Below, one piece after another: positions 53,426-64,000 of a stretch of DNA of 64,000 nt (position 1 is its first letter; each line of letters starts with the position of its first letter). A model generated the notes under the pieces. It saw nothing but the letters and a program-made list of their open reading frames with translations, was not told the DNA's origin and made no database searches. The stretch spans positions 37,216,694-37,280,693 of the forward strand of contig NC_067113.1 of assembly GCF_021347895.1 (NCBI RefSeq), read 5' to 3'. The translations under genes and the position numbers were made by a program. The stretch comes from Acanthochromis polyacanthus. Taxonomy: Eukaryota; Chordata; Actinopteri; Pomacentridae.

Positions 53426-56160
53426 ATAATAATAATTATTATTATTACTATTATTATGGAATTGTTGTAGGAACTATGCTGGAATTCTACCAGAAATGTT
53501 TCAAGAAATTTTCAGAAAAAAATCCTGGATTTCTCCAACAATTATATAAAAGTTAAAAGAAAAATTTACAAAGAAGCCATTTGAAATTCTACTGCAACAA
53601 GGAAAAACTGACTTTACAGTCAAGATGCTGATTTTTTTTGGTGTGGAAACGGCTTCGTTAAACGTGATTTAATTGCAGTTTCCTGTTTCCATGAATCATC
53701 AGAAACCAATAAAACATCATCGTTGGACATTAAACCCAGAAACTGCCAAGTCATTTAAACCAGATTCAGGAAAAGCAGCAGAACTCAGATCAGAGGAGCA
53801 ACAGGATCAGTTAATCTGAGCTCGCCTGCTTCAGAGGCTTTTATTCCAAGGGTCAATAAAACTATAAACTCTGATTAGAGCAGAATGAGACTTCATCAGT
53901 AATTTTGAGTTAATTATTTTGCACGGTTATTTGCATCTTTTAGTGTCAATCTGCATACTTTGTGTTATTTTATCACCTTTATACATTTTCTGTTGTAATT
54001 TGTGTCTTTTTATTTTGCACATTGTTATTTAGTCTTTGTTTCATTTCCTGTCGCCATTTTAACCGTTCTCTTGTCTCTGCATCATACTTTAGATCCTCAC
54101 TAAGTGAATATTTGTATTTGATGTTTATAGGATGATGTCATCACAGTGATGTCACTAATCGCCTCACCAGCAGCGTCTCGGTTAAATAACATCAAATGGC
54201 AGACGTCGCAGTGAAACCGGACTCCTGATCCTCCACAGTTTCCTGTTTCCATCCAACACGTCGACCGCAGCGACACCTGCCAGGTACTGTTACGTCACCG
54301 TTGCCACGGCAACCACACACAGCAGGGAGACACCTGGATACACCTGGACACGGTAACCGAGTCACATTTAACACACAAACACCTCATAAATAAAAAAAAA
54401 TAAAAAATCTTCTATTATAATTCAAAGAGCAGATTTTACCGTTTCATTCTGAAGTTTCTCTCACTTCCAGTTCAAATGCTTCAGGATTTATTTCTTGATA
54501 TAAACAACATTTAGACTTTATTTAGTTGAAATTATATCTCTGACCTCAGAATCACTGTTTAAATTCAACTTTATGTATGAAAGAAATCAAAATGAGTTCT
54601 GATTATTTGGTCGTTCTGGGATCGTATAAAAACAGATTTTAAAGACGAGAAGTTTGAGTAAAGAAACAGTCACAAAACACAAAAGACACAAAAGAAAAAC
54701 AAAGAGACAACAACCACAAAGACTGTAACTAGAAGAACATGTCGGTAACAGCAGCTGCAATGTTGATGTGAAACCAGATTTAAGCAGCGAGTCGTTATTT
54801 TCTGGTAGGATTGTCGTATTTTCAGACTTAAGTTCCGTTTGTTGAACTCTGCAGATGTTTGAGCTCCACTAGAGACTCTGAATGTTTTCGGTAGCACTGC
54901 TGATGAACGTCCGAATAAAAGCATCGACTGAGAAACTTCCAGAAATAGTCATCAGGCCTCCAGAGGTCGACGGCTCACCGCCAGTTTCCCATGAATAAAA
55001 AGTGATCCAGGAGCAGCTGGAGGATTTGATGCGACTGAAACCACAAAGATCAAAATTCTTCATCAGACCTTCAACCTGCAGCTCGACTCAAACACCTGAC
55101 AGGTAAAACAGGAAGTAGAGGAGCTGATATCAGAGATTAGAGACAGAAACAACTTAACTCTGCTCTACACAACAACAGCAGCTGGATGACAAAGTAAACA
55201 CACTGACCTACATGAAGAATAAACATCACTAATCACAGAAATAATCAGTTTTATGGTTGAAACACAAAAAGAAACAACGACAAAGAGACACAAAACAACC
55301 ACAGAGAGACACAAAACAACTTCAAAATGATGCAAACCTACAAAAAGAGATGCCAACTGACTGCATAAACACAAACTGTCCACAAAAAACGGCAGTCGAT
55401 GCACAAAATGACAACAAAGAGACACAAACTCAACAGAAAAACTCCTTAAAAGGTTGAAAAACCACAGCTGAGCAGCAAAAACAACGACTACCACAGAACT
55501 ACATCAGAGACAACACTGGTCCATAAACAAAGTGTCTCCGTGATGATGGACCACCCAACACACACCTGCCATGAGCCTGAGGGTCACCTGTTCAGGTACC
55601 AGGTCTATTAGGGGTCACAGAGGTGAACCTTCACCTGTGTGACGTTAGGTGTTCATGTCCGACCTCTGCCTGGCAACCAGCAGCTGGAGGCCAAACAAAT
55701 GGACCCTCAGCCTGGAGCCCGGCTAGTCTCAGCTCACCTGTCGGCCTCGGAGCTCCTGAGGCTCCTGAACATCCTCCAGGTGTTTTTATTCCACCTTCAT
55801 CTACAGCCAAACTCTATTCAAGATTCTGGTGATTTAAGCAGAACTTGGACCTCCTCCAGGACCCGGACAGACCCGGACCTGAGCGGGTCTCTGAGGAGGG
55901 TTCAGGTGATTTCACTGATTTCAGCCTGAAAAATATCTGCTTCCGGTTGTTCGTTTTAAATCAAGTCTGTAATTAATCCGGTTTGTGTCACACCAGTTGA
56001 TCATTAACGTTCTCCAGGAAAACACGAGGATCTGCAGATAAAGTTTAATTTAAATTAAGAGGAAACGTTTCGGTGTTTATTGTTTCAGCCGAATTGAAAC
56101 TGACTCTAAGATTCGGTAGATTTAAGGTTTTCCGTTTTATTCGGTTTAGAACGGCTGTCG
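53426..56160. other. Putative eps8 intron 1, right part
   Basis: No gene was seen. 55255-55460 has the ACACAAAACAACCACAGAGAG type of A-rich minisatellite, and 54300-54313 has a perfect X-box-like palindrome. Confidence 0.5.
54300..54313 (+). promoter_or_regulatory. RFX X-box-like palindrome
   Basis: GTTGCCACGGCAAC is a full GTNRCC-N2-RGYAAC match and nearly palindromic. Motif-only evidence. Confidence 0.35.
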
Positions 56161-56560
56161 GGGGGGTTTAATCTGGTTCTCCAGACGGACTGTGGTGGTG
56201 CCGCCGCTCCACCGGATCAAGTTGCTCCGGTTCGCATTTACATCCTCAGCTGCGGCTCCAAGCGGCTGACCACACCGATAAATAAGTATCGATTACCTCC
56301 TGATCAGGGCGGGTGTCTGATCTGAAACGCTCCGGTTCTTATCTCCGGGCGGAGCGGAGCCCCGCAGCAGGTGATCAACGCGGCTTCACTCACCTGCAGC
56401 CGCCACTTCATCGACGGTCCTCCGGTTACACCAACATGGCTCCGACCAGCGGCTCCTCCTCAACCTTACAACGACGCTCGGAGCTCCTGCTCGGCTGCAG
56501 CTGCTTCAGCGGCTCGGTACTAATGAACCGACTGGACCGATTTAGCAGGTTGGAGGGAGG
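56160..56560 (-). promoter_or_regulatory. eps8: CpG-rich putative eps8 promoter and first exon
   Basis: This is the only strongly CpG-dense stretch between the two genes. On the minus strand it holds a good donor, GGCTGCAG then GTGAGTGAAG, placing a possible non-coding exon end at 56394. The exon would contain a three-codon uORF (ATG at 56437-56435) and a second upstream ATG at 56410-56408. Linkage to the start-codon exon at 40434 is inferred from position, strand and the splice sites only. Confidence 0.4.
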
Positions 56561-56564
56561 AGGA

Positions 56565-57400
56565 GCCCTCAGTACTGACTGACAGGCACAGTTATGTAAC
56601 CCTGGGTATTGTCTGACAGGTTGTAACTCTGATCATGAGTGACTAGGGTCCAACAGACCCTGAGTGTTGACTTACAGGAGTACATTCCCTGAGTACTGAC
56701 TGGCAGGTACATTATTGTCCTCCAAGTGGGAACATAAATTATTATGTGTAGTTACTTCCCTGGGTATTGACTGGCAGGTACATATATTAACACTGACTTT
56801 CAGGTTTGATTTCCCTGATTGTTTCTTTGGAGTTGCACCCTGAGTAATGACTGACAGGACTTTAGATCCTGAACTTCCTTTACTGTTACTGACCAGGTTG
56901 TTGATGTGACCCTCTGTTACTGACCAGGTTGTTGATGTGACCCTGGTTAATGACTGACAGGTTATAAACCATGATGACTAACAGGATGATTACCTAACAG
57001 GTTTTCTGTGGGTACTGACAGATAAGAATTTGCCCTGAATAATGACTGACAGTTACACCTCACCCCTAAGTGCTAACTGGAAGGATGTTTACCTAATTTT
57101 TTCAAGCCACTTTATATTGCACTGCCTTACAGTGGGTCAGTACTGTAGTATTTCATCCTCACTTCTCAACCCTGTACATATTGTAAACATTGATACTGCA
57201 ATTTCTGATTCTACATCTATTGCTGCGTTAACGGTGTGAATTTCCCCTGGTATGTGGAGAAATAAAGGACTTATCTTAATTTTACCAAAGGCGCTCCCCC
57301 CCCCCCAGTATTTACTGACAGGAAATGTCATGAAGGTATGTTTTTGACCTTCTTATTTAACCCTGAGTGTCGACTGGCAGGTAGCTACTCACCTTCTGTG
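56565..57400. repeat. Degenerate minisatellite (CCCTGAGTACTGACTGACAGGT)
   Basis: Irregular units of about 40-60 bp with GAGTACTGACTGGCAGGTA-like cores occur at 56565-57070 and again at 57300-57385. They are split by a LINE tail. Confidence 0.7.
57080..57290 (+). mobile_element. LINE 3' tail
   Basis: CTGTACATATTGTAAACATT, GTGTGAATTTCCCCTGGTAT and AAATAAAGGACTTATCTTA form the 3' end seen on many fish LINEs. Non-coding. Confidence 0.6.
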
Positions 57401-58190
57401 GCCACATAAGTTAATCTGTGAATCAATAAAATTTGGTCATATGACGTGTTCTGTGTGTTTTCTGTGTTTAACCAGGAAGAACTTGAGATTAAAATGTTTA
57501 AAGAGAAACCAGCCAATAAGGCAAAAAGTTATAAAGTCACACAAAAAGTACTTGAAATAATAAATAAAAAGTAACGTTTTAAAGTATAAGATAGCTTGGT
57601 ATTGATCCAGTCTGTATTTATGCTTTTAATTTATATTCAGTTTAATATCTTTCTGAATTTGAAACTTTTCACATTAAAAACTAAATATTTAAATTCACTT
57701 CATCATAAGAGGAGCCAGAAAAAAAGACTAAAAATAATGAAATAGTTTACTAACAGGTAGAAGAATGGAGGAGGATCATTGTTAAAAACTTCCAGTCAAC
57801 AAACAGGAAGTCAAACAACCAATCATCAGTTTCTCAGCGTAACGGCGCCTCCTGCTGGAACTCTGCTGCAGTAACAGAAGTAAAACCTCAGTACAAAAAC
57901 ATGGAGATAAGAATGACAATGACTAAAATATGTCCAGAATTACCCAAACTACCCAAAATATTACAAAATTTTTGTCAAAACAAAAAAAAAATGTTTGAGA
58001 AACAGTCATCAAAAATATTCAAAATTTTGTCTAAGATGATTTAAACTAGTTGAAAACTATTTTTAAAATGTCTGAAATGATGCAAATATGCATAAAATGT
58101 AGTTACCTGGTTGGTCCAGCAGGGGCCGCTGTGGACTGAGTTGAAACCCATCAGATCAGAAGCAGAGAAGGTTGAGACTCAAACATCCAG
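57401..58190. other. Unassigned intergenic sequence
   Basis: AT-rich, with no gene or repeat recognised. Confidence 0.5.
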
Positions 58191-58924
58191 GCTGAATCCC
58201 AAACTCCCCCTACACACTCCCCCTACACTACCGAGTGTCACTCCAAAAGAAGTCACACTCGCAGCTGTGGAGGGCACCTATTACTGAAGGGGGAGGGTAT
58301 AAATACGATCGTCAGGAATGGGATGCCCTGTCGCCTCACCGGAAAACGGAAGACGTCATCGTCATGGTAACACAAAGACGCCTACTGTCATGGCTGTAGC
58401 GCTGTGGCACAGGTTGCAACTAACAAGGATCGCTGCTGCTTCCAGAAGACGAAAGCGTCCCACTTTTTTTCACTCACATGTTTTCCAATCCTATTATCTG
58501 GCATTTCAGATCCAACAAATGAATGAATGAATGAATTCTGTCAGTTGTGTTCAAATTTTAAGGTGTCAGGGGGTGCACAATTAAATCAAACGTCAGCAGA
58601 GAAGATTTGTTTCTTTTTTTATCTTTTTTCACCACTCTTTTTGTGATGTTCTGTCAGTGTGAAAAAGGCGTGGGAGAAATAAACGATGCATGTGGAACTC
58701 ACATCAATATGTTGTTTCCTCCTCCATTTGGACGTTGCACTTCCTGAAAAAGTTGTCCAGAGTGTGCATCGATGCAGACTCGCTATTTAAGGGCTGAACA
58801 GTCCACTCTCCCTCCACACTACGCGGTTTGGGACGGCCCTTAATATGGAGGACCCTCCACGGGAACGCGCAAACGGAGGGGTAGTGTGTAGGGATAGTGT
58901 GTAGGGGGCGGTTTGGGATTCAGC
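58191..58924. mobile_element. MITE with about 40-bp terminal inverted repeats
   Basis: The left end GCTGAATCCCAAACTCCCCC and the reverse complement of the right end (GCTGAATCCCAAACCGCCCC) align. Both continue into doubled CCCTACAC(T)A blocks. The 734-bp interior has one 70-codon frame with no recognised motif. Superfamily and target duplication could not be fixed. Confidence 0.8.
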
Positions 58925-58979
58925 CCCAGAGTTACCTGCTGACAGGTGAGCAAACACCTGAATCATCCCTTTAAAATCA

Positions 58980-59035
58980 CCTTCATGCTGTGGATATCTG
59001 CAGAGCTTCTACTGGAGATATCCACAGCATGAAGG
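58980..59035. repeat. Perfect 20-bp inverted repeat
   Basis: Left arm 58980-58999, 16-nt loop, right arm 59016-59035, with no mismatches. It lies between the dusp16 3' end and the MITE. Confidence 0.95.
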
Positions 59036-59775
59036 CAGAACTCTGGAGATGAAGAACCAGATGTTCTGAGGAGAACTTTAGGAAGATTTGAATCAAAGAC
59101 ATGAGGTTTGTCTAAACAGTGGAGCACGATGGTTTATTTCACTGTTTTCTACTCGGTGAATCAGATCCTCCTCAACTGCAACGTTACCTGTTGGAGCTCC
59201 ACAGGTGAGTCACCTGTCAGACAGGAAGAGCAGGAGGTCCACTTCCTGTTATGATCAGAAGGTTCAAACATTCACAGGCTCAGAGTCCGTCAGAGATTAA
59301 AGGTTCATTCACAAAAATACTTCAGTCCTGCAGCTGATCATCAATCAATAGCCAATAATCAACCAATAATCAATCATCTATAAAATGTCAGAAAATTGTG
59401 AAAAAGTCTCATTTAGTCGAAGAGAACCTCCCAGAGAACCTTCAGATCCTTCTGGTGATGGATACCAGCAGCAGTGATCTATAAAACATGGATCAGTTTG
59501 GTTCTCACTTCAGGTTCTGCAGTTCCTCCAGAATGTTCCATCAGAACCAGCTGTAGCACGCTAACGGGTTAGCTTCCTGCAGACGGATCAATAAAGGTTC
59601 TTCTTCCTCCTCTGTGCTTTCAGTCCCATGTTCTAACATCTACAGAGCTTTAAGGATCAGATCAGTAAACATTAAAGCGTCGTCTGTTTCAGAACCAGAA
59701 CCTCACATTTAAGGCATCAGAACCTAAGTGTTCCGTCAAAGCATCTCGACTCATCCTCCAGATGTTCTGCAGGTC
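59036..59775 (-). other. dusp16: Probable dusp16 3' UTR and flank
   Basis: No other feature was seen. An AATAAA (minus strand, 59133-59138) lies 640 nt after the stop and is a candidate poly(A) signal. Confidence 0.4.
59133..59138 (-). terminator. dusp16: Candidate dusp16 poly(A) signal
   Basis: Canonical AATAAA on the gene strand. Use is inferred. Confidence 0.35.
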
Positions 59776-60772
59776 TCAGGACACCTCGATGACCTCCATG
59801 CTGCCAGAGAAGCTGGACTGGCTTCCCACCGTCCCCATGTCCTCCCTGGACCTGCTGTCCGTCCGTCCATCTCCAAACTCCATCTGGCAGCTGCGCCTCT
59901 TCAGCTGCTTCTCGAAGTTGCTCTCTTCGTGCCAGCTCCTCCTCGAGTCTCCGCGGTCTCCGGTTCTCTGTCGGCTGCGGCGCCGAACCGCCTCCAGGCC
60001 GTGGCTGCAGCCGAAGGCCGCCAAGCTGCCGCTGCCGAGGACGGCGGAGGTGGAGTAGAAGCGGGTGGACTCTGAGGACAGGTACCAACCTCCGGTGACG
60101 GGGCCCAGCAGGATGTCGGAGTGCCATCCCTTCAGGGCGCCGCCAGACCCGACCTTGGCCAAGTGCTGCTGGCTGTGGGACAAACCCAACAGGAAGCTGG
60201 CGGCGCTCTCCTCAACGCTGGTCTGGGTGTTGGTCGGATTTTTGGTGAAGCCGGCGGCTCTCTGTGGCCCGTCGGCCTCCTCCTTGTCTGGACTCTGCTC
60301 CGGGGTCGACTGCTCCGACACCTCCTCCACCGGAGAGAACTGACACAGCTTCCCGCCCGGCTCTTTGAACGCTGACGTTTTGTAGAAGTCGTCCGTGGAG
60401 CTGCCGTGAGGTGCAAACACTCGGTGGGCGGAGCCTCCGCCCGGCTCACCGTACGACTTGATGTCCAGAGAGAAGGAGCGCTTGAGCCGGGTGCTGTCCT
60501 CGTCCAGCTGGAGGCCACTCAGGGCCTGGGCCAGCAGACGGTCCTCTGGGGCATCGGCCAGGACGCAGGGCAGCGTCAGGGGCTCCAGCAGGGCCAGACC
60601 GGGGCCCCCAGGGGCCTCCAGGCAGCCAGCAGCCTCCTCAGGAAGACCAGGACCATCAGGCTTCAGCTTACTGTCAGGACCAATGGGACTCTTGATCTTC
60701 TTCTCAAAGTCCAGCAGCTGACCCAGGAAGTTGAAGTTAGGAGAGATGGTTGGCCTCTTCTCCTTCACAAAC
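59776..60772 (-). CDS. dusp16: dusp16 last coding exon
   Basis: 331 residues and TGA. It begins FVKEKRPTISPNFNFLGQLL, the end of the catalytic domain, followed by a Ser/Pro-rich tail with DDFYKTSAF, FLLGLSHSQQHL and KGWHSDIL. The acceptor is TTCTTCCTGCAG. Confidence 0.96.
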
Positions 60773-62133
60773 CTGCAGGAAGAAAGCTGAGACTGAAGGA
60801 GGAACATCAAGCATCCAGGTTTAACCTGGACCTACAAACTTTAATCTGGACCTACAGACTTTAATCTGGGACTACAGACTTCAATCTGGGACTACAGGGA
60901 CTTTAATCTGGATCTACAGACTTTAATCTGGACCTACTGACTTTAATCTGAACCTACTGACTTTAATCTGAACCTACAGACTTTAATCTGGGACTACAGA
61001 CTTCAATCTGGAGCTACAAACTTCAATTTGGACCTACTAACTTTAATCTGGGCCTACAGACTTTAATCTGGACATACAGGGACTTTAATCTGGACCTACA
61101 CTGACTTTAATCTGGACCTACACGGACTTTAATCTGGACCTACAAACTTTATTCTGGATTTACAGGAACTTTAATCTGGACCTACGGACTTTAATCTGGA
61201 CCTACAGGGACTTTAATCTGGACCTACAGACTTCAATCTGGACCTACAAACTTCAATTTGGACCTACTAACTTTAATCTGGGCCTACAGACTTTAATCTG
61301 GACCTACAGACTTTAATCTGGACCTACAGGGACTTTAATCTGGACCTACAGGGACTTTAATCTGGACCTACTGACTTTAATCTGAACCTACTTACTTTAA
61401 TCTGGACCTACAGACTTTAATCTGGACCTATAGGGACTTTAATCTGGACCTACAGGAACTTTAACCTGGACCTACAGACTTTAATCTGGACCTACAGACT
61501 TTAATCTGGACCTACAGACTTTAATATGGACCTACCGGGACTTTAATATGGACGTACAGGGACTTTAATCTGGACCTACAGGGACTTTAATCTGGACCTA
61601 CAGGGACTTTAATATGGACCTACAGGGACTTTAATTTGGACCTACAGGGACTTTAATCTGGACCTACAGACTTTAATCTGAACCTATTTCAAACCCACCA
61701 ACAAACATCTAAATTAAAACTTAATGGTCTGATTCCAAGGTGATCCTAAACCGGTCTGATGTTCCTCGGTTCCTGACCTGTAGGCCTCGTCCAGAGTCAT
61801 GTCCATCCTCTTCATGATATAGGCGATGGCGATGGTGGCTGAGCGGGAGATTCCAGCCAGACAGTGGACCAGGACCCGGGCGTTGGAGGCTTTGGCCTTT
61901 TCTGAAACACAGCAGAGGTCAGTGTGACAGGAAGTAGCAGGGTCTCTACCAGAACACAGACGGATCTGCTGACCTATGAACTCCACCGATCGGTCCAACC
62001 AGGGCAGGATCTTCTCACAGAACGAGTCGTTGACGGGAACTCGGAGGAAGTGTGAGTCGAGGATGAAGTCGGGTTTGGGGCAGGTGTTGCTGGCGTTCAG
62101 GACGTAGGCGATGTCGTTCTGCTGCATCAGATC
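59776..62133 (-). CDS. dusp16: dusp16, dual-specificity MAP kinase phosphatase (3' three exons, partial)
   Basis: DUSP16 (MKP-7) dephosphorylates Thr and Tyr in the activation loop of JNK and p38 and shuttles between nucleus and cytoplasm. Three exons (160, 124 and 997 nt) give 426 residues in one frame. Residues 1-53 (LMQQNDIAYVLNASNTCPKP, HFLRVPVNDSFCEKILPWLD) start the phosphatase domain. The next exon holds the active-site loop HCLAGISRS, with Cys and Arg intact, and AYIMKRMDMTLDEAYR. The last exon holds the end of the domain and the long tail with LKRSFSLDIKS, LCQFSPVEEVSEQ, DSRRSWHEES and the terminal GSQSSFSGSMEVIEVS. The tail wording distinguishes DUSP16 from DUSP8. The N-terminal rhodanese/docking part (roughly 175 residues in human) is beyond the right edge. 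Confidence 0.95.
60773..61777 (-). other. dusp16: dusp16 intron, mostly minisatellite
   Basis: About 1 kb, of which some 870 bp is the repeat below. Confidence 0.9.
60819..61690. repeat. About 20-bp minisatellite (GACTTTAATCTGGACCTACA), about 40 copies
   Basis: Tandem CTTTAATCTGGACCTACAGA and CTTTAATCTGGACCTACAGGGA units of about 20 and 23 bp are mixed. They fill the intron to within about 50-90 bp of each flanking exon. Confidence 0.95.
61778..61901 (-). CDS. dusp16: dusp16 catalytic-loop exon
   Basis: It encodes KAKASNARVLVHCLAGISRS and ATIAIAYIMKRMDMTLDEAY, with the nucleophilic Cys in HCLAGISRS. The acceptor is TGTGTTTCAG and the donor GTCAGG. Confidence 0.97.
61974..62133 (-). CDS. dusp16: dusp16 phosphatase-domain exon
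   Basis: DLMQQNDIAYVLNASNTCPK to WLDRSVEFI. It includes Asp of RVPVNDSF, where the general acid loop lies in this family. The acceptor CTTCTTCAG is embedded in a 230-nt pyrimidine repeat. Confidence 0.96.
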
Positions 62134-62370
62134 CTGAAGAAGAAGGACAAGCAGAAGATGCAGAAGGAGAAGAATGACAAGAAGAAGAAGCAGAAGGAGA
62201 AGAATGACAAGAAGAAGAAGCAGGAGAAGAATGACAAGAAGAAGAAGAAGAAGAATGACAAGAAGAAGGAGAAGAATGACAAGAAGAAGAAGAATGAGAA
62301 GAAGAAGGAGAAGAATGGCAAGCAGAAGAAGCAGAAGGAGAACAATGACAAGAAGAAGAAGGAGTTACAT
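62134..62370. repeat. Purine triplet-type repeat (AAGAAGAAGAATGAC)
   Basis: GAAGAA/GAATGACAA units run 235 bp directly against the dusp16 exon boundary. On the gene strand it is a continuous C/T-rich tract. Lys/Arg and Phe/Ser frames across it are artefacts. Confidence 0.95.
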
Positions 62371-62409
62371 TTAGCTGTATATATAGTGGTGTATATTTGT
62401 GTAGTTGTG

Positions 62410-62800
62410 CATATACAGTCATGGAAAAACTTATCAGACCAACTTGTTTTCTTTAATTTCTTGTTCATTTCAATGTCTGGTACCACTACAGGGTGGGAAA
62501 GCAAAAATGTCCTATTGACAAATTTGAATGTCCTGCCCAAACGGTGAGGGTAATCAAAACAATAATTAAAATCAAAGTTCCTTACGTTTAACCAATCTTT
62601 TTAGTATTTGTCAGACCTTGGTGCATTGTGAAGTGAGCAAGCAACAAGCAAAACACAATAGGGTTTGTGCTCTCCTGGATGCCCCAATCCCTCAGAAGGA
62701 CATTGCCAAGATTGTTGGCATCAGTGAGAGGACCATTCGCCGCATTCAGCATGCCAGACAGGCAATCTCAAACCTTTATTGTTATCGCATATTAGGCTGG
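62410..62800 (+). mobile_element. Tc1/mariner-type remnant
   Basis: It starts with a TACAGTCATGGAAAAACTTA end typical of a fish Tc1 family. 62618-62760 encodes an HTH-like IPQKDIAKIVGISERTIRRI. The catalytic part is missing. Confidence 0.6.
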
Positions 62801-64000
62801 TAGAGCCGGATAATCATAAACCCTCATTGTTGTAGATGTTCATATAGTGCGCCATTCGGCCTACGACTGTATTTGCAGAACTATGTTCATATATCAAACT
62901 TCCATCTTCAAACGATATAGAGCGGTGAGTGGCACTGATTGATTATTAATTTGGAAAAGGCATGTGACAATCAGCCCAATCGCTGATCAAGCGGATAAAT
63001 AGCGGGTGACAGCTGTGCGTAATGTGGCACAATGGATGCACTGGCATTACTGGAAGATCACGTTAAGAATGGAGAGAGATTTTAGGGTTCACAGGGATTT
63101 CCTGGCCCATGATGATGACTGGCTAACAAGCCGATTCAGATTCCCTAGAGCAGTACTCTTGGATCTATGTGCTGAACTGGGCCGTCTTAGACCGACCCCC
63201 CCGCCCAAACCATCCCGGTACAGACACAGGAGCTGACGACTCGGGGGTTTCTGGCGACACCGGCTCCTTCCAGCGTTAAGTGGCCGACAGGTATGTGTTT
63301 TATATGAAGAATATATGAGGTTACATTTGTTGTCTAAATCCTATCTGGGTCTGATATACAGTTAAATGATGTCCTTTAGGTCTGGATATCACAACCATCC
63401 CTCGGTGCAATAATGCCAGCTGTTTGGATGACATTATAAACATGACCAGTCAGTACATCAGGTTTCCTTAAACTGTGGGTGAACAGGCCAACATTAAACG
63501 GCAATTTGCAGCAATGTCCGGTTTCCCAAATGTAATCGGCGTAACTGACTGCACTCATGTTGCTGTAAGGGCTCCGAGTGAAGATGAATTTGTCTGTGAA
63601 CCGAAAAAATGTATTCAATCATTGTATAAATTATTTGTACATTGGACATGATCATAACAAATTTAGTGTCAGGGTGGCCTGGGTCAACACATGATTCATT
63701 CATCCTGACGCACAGCAGAGAAAAGACTGCAGGGGGCGCTGTGTGAAATGCCGTGGATCAGCAGCTTATTTATATACAGATACATTCATGAGTTACTTTG
63801 CATTGACCATTCATGGTAAAATGTGGGTGTGTTGTGGGCGGAATGTGAGCTGGATCCACCTGTGCAATCTTCCAGCTGGAGTGTGATTATAAAAGGGAAA
63901 TTGCGTGCCGCTGTGCGTACGCACAGTTTTATAAATCAGAATATTTTTTTGCGTACGCCCATTTCAGATTTTCGGCGTAGTCAAACTTTTAGTCTGGATC
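62801..64000 (+). mobile_element. PIF/Harbinger transposon remnant
   Basis: 63030-63230 carries broken frames with FRVHRDFLAHDDDWLTSRFR and FPRAVLLDLCAELG, then LGFLATP-like sequence. 63480-63600 gives QFAAMSGFPNVIGVTDCTHV and AVRAPSEDEF, the first catalytic Asp region of Harbinger transposases (HARBI1-like). Frameshifts and stops inactivate it. 63890-63960 has ACGCACAGTTTTATAAATCA ends of related MITEs. The element may continue past the window. Confidence 0.75.

Noticed and set aside
59728..60864. Several plus-strand open frames of 85-150 codons
   Set aside because: They are antisense to the GC-rich dusp16 last exon, which has clear homology on the minus strand.
59776..62133. Gene is DUSP8
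   Set aside because: The catalytic core is similar in both, but the tail (LCQFSPV, GWHSDIL, SRRSWHEES, SFSGSMEVIEVS) is that of DUSP16.
62158..62547. Lys/Arg- or Phe/Ser-rich open frames
   Set aside because: Translation of the purine triplet repeat next to a dusp16 exon.

Overview
The window is vertebrate, almost certainly teleost, nuclear DNA. It holds split genes with GT-AG introns, teleost-type transposons (Tc1 with IR/DR ends, hAT, PIF/Harbinger, L1/Tx1 and other LINEs, tRNA-derived SINEs, Ty3-like LTR remnants) and very many AT-rich or simple minisatellites. There are no bacterial-style operons. The species cannot be named from the sequence alone; a percomorph-like fish is a reasonable guess.

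Two protein-coding genes are supported, both on the minus strand. eps8 (an actin barbed-end capping and bundling adaptor of the EGF receptor/Rac pathway) is complete for its coding part. It has 22 coding exons from 40412 down to 13378, which sum to 2490 nt with every phase matching, giving an 829-residue protein with PTB, SH3, proline-rich and C-terminal actin-binding effector regions. A CpG-rich stretch near 56.2-56.56 kb with a good splice donor is a candidate non-coding first exon and promoter, which would make intron 1 about 16 kb. dusp16 (a JNK/p38-directed dual-specificity phosphatase) enters from the right edge. Its last three coding exons (62133 to 59776, 426 residues) carry the whole catalytic domain and the C-terminal tail, and the rhodanese-like/MAPK-docking exons lie outside. 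Both genes also sit on one chromosome arm in human (12p), which supports the orthology calls.

Layout: 1-10.7 kb is a repeat-rich intergenic block. Two different degenerate tandem arrays are interrupted by LINE, Ty3-like and LTR insertions, followed by an L1 fragment and an unclassified repeat with a long (TG)n. 10.7-13.1 kb is quiet sequence downstream of eps8. 13.3-40.4 kb is the eps8 body; its introns host a nearly complete Tc1 transposon, a hAT derivative with target-site duplications, LINE pieces, a SINE and minisatellites. 40.4-56.6 kb is the putative eps8 intron 1/upstream region, with a 40-copy 42-bp minisatellite, an ~80-bp array, a 41-bp array, LINE/SINE fragments and several RFX X-box-like sites. 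56.6-59.7 kb is intergenic with a MITE. 59.8-62.1 kb is the dusp16 3' part. 62.4-64 kb holds Tc1 and PIF/Harbinger remnants, probably inside a dusp16 intron.

The most interesting points are a second, in-frame terminal exon copy just downstream of the eps8 stop codon (possible alternative C-terminus), two in-frame microexons after the SH3 domain, oppositely oriented minisatellites flanking the penultimate eps8 exon, and several perfect hairpins.
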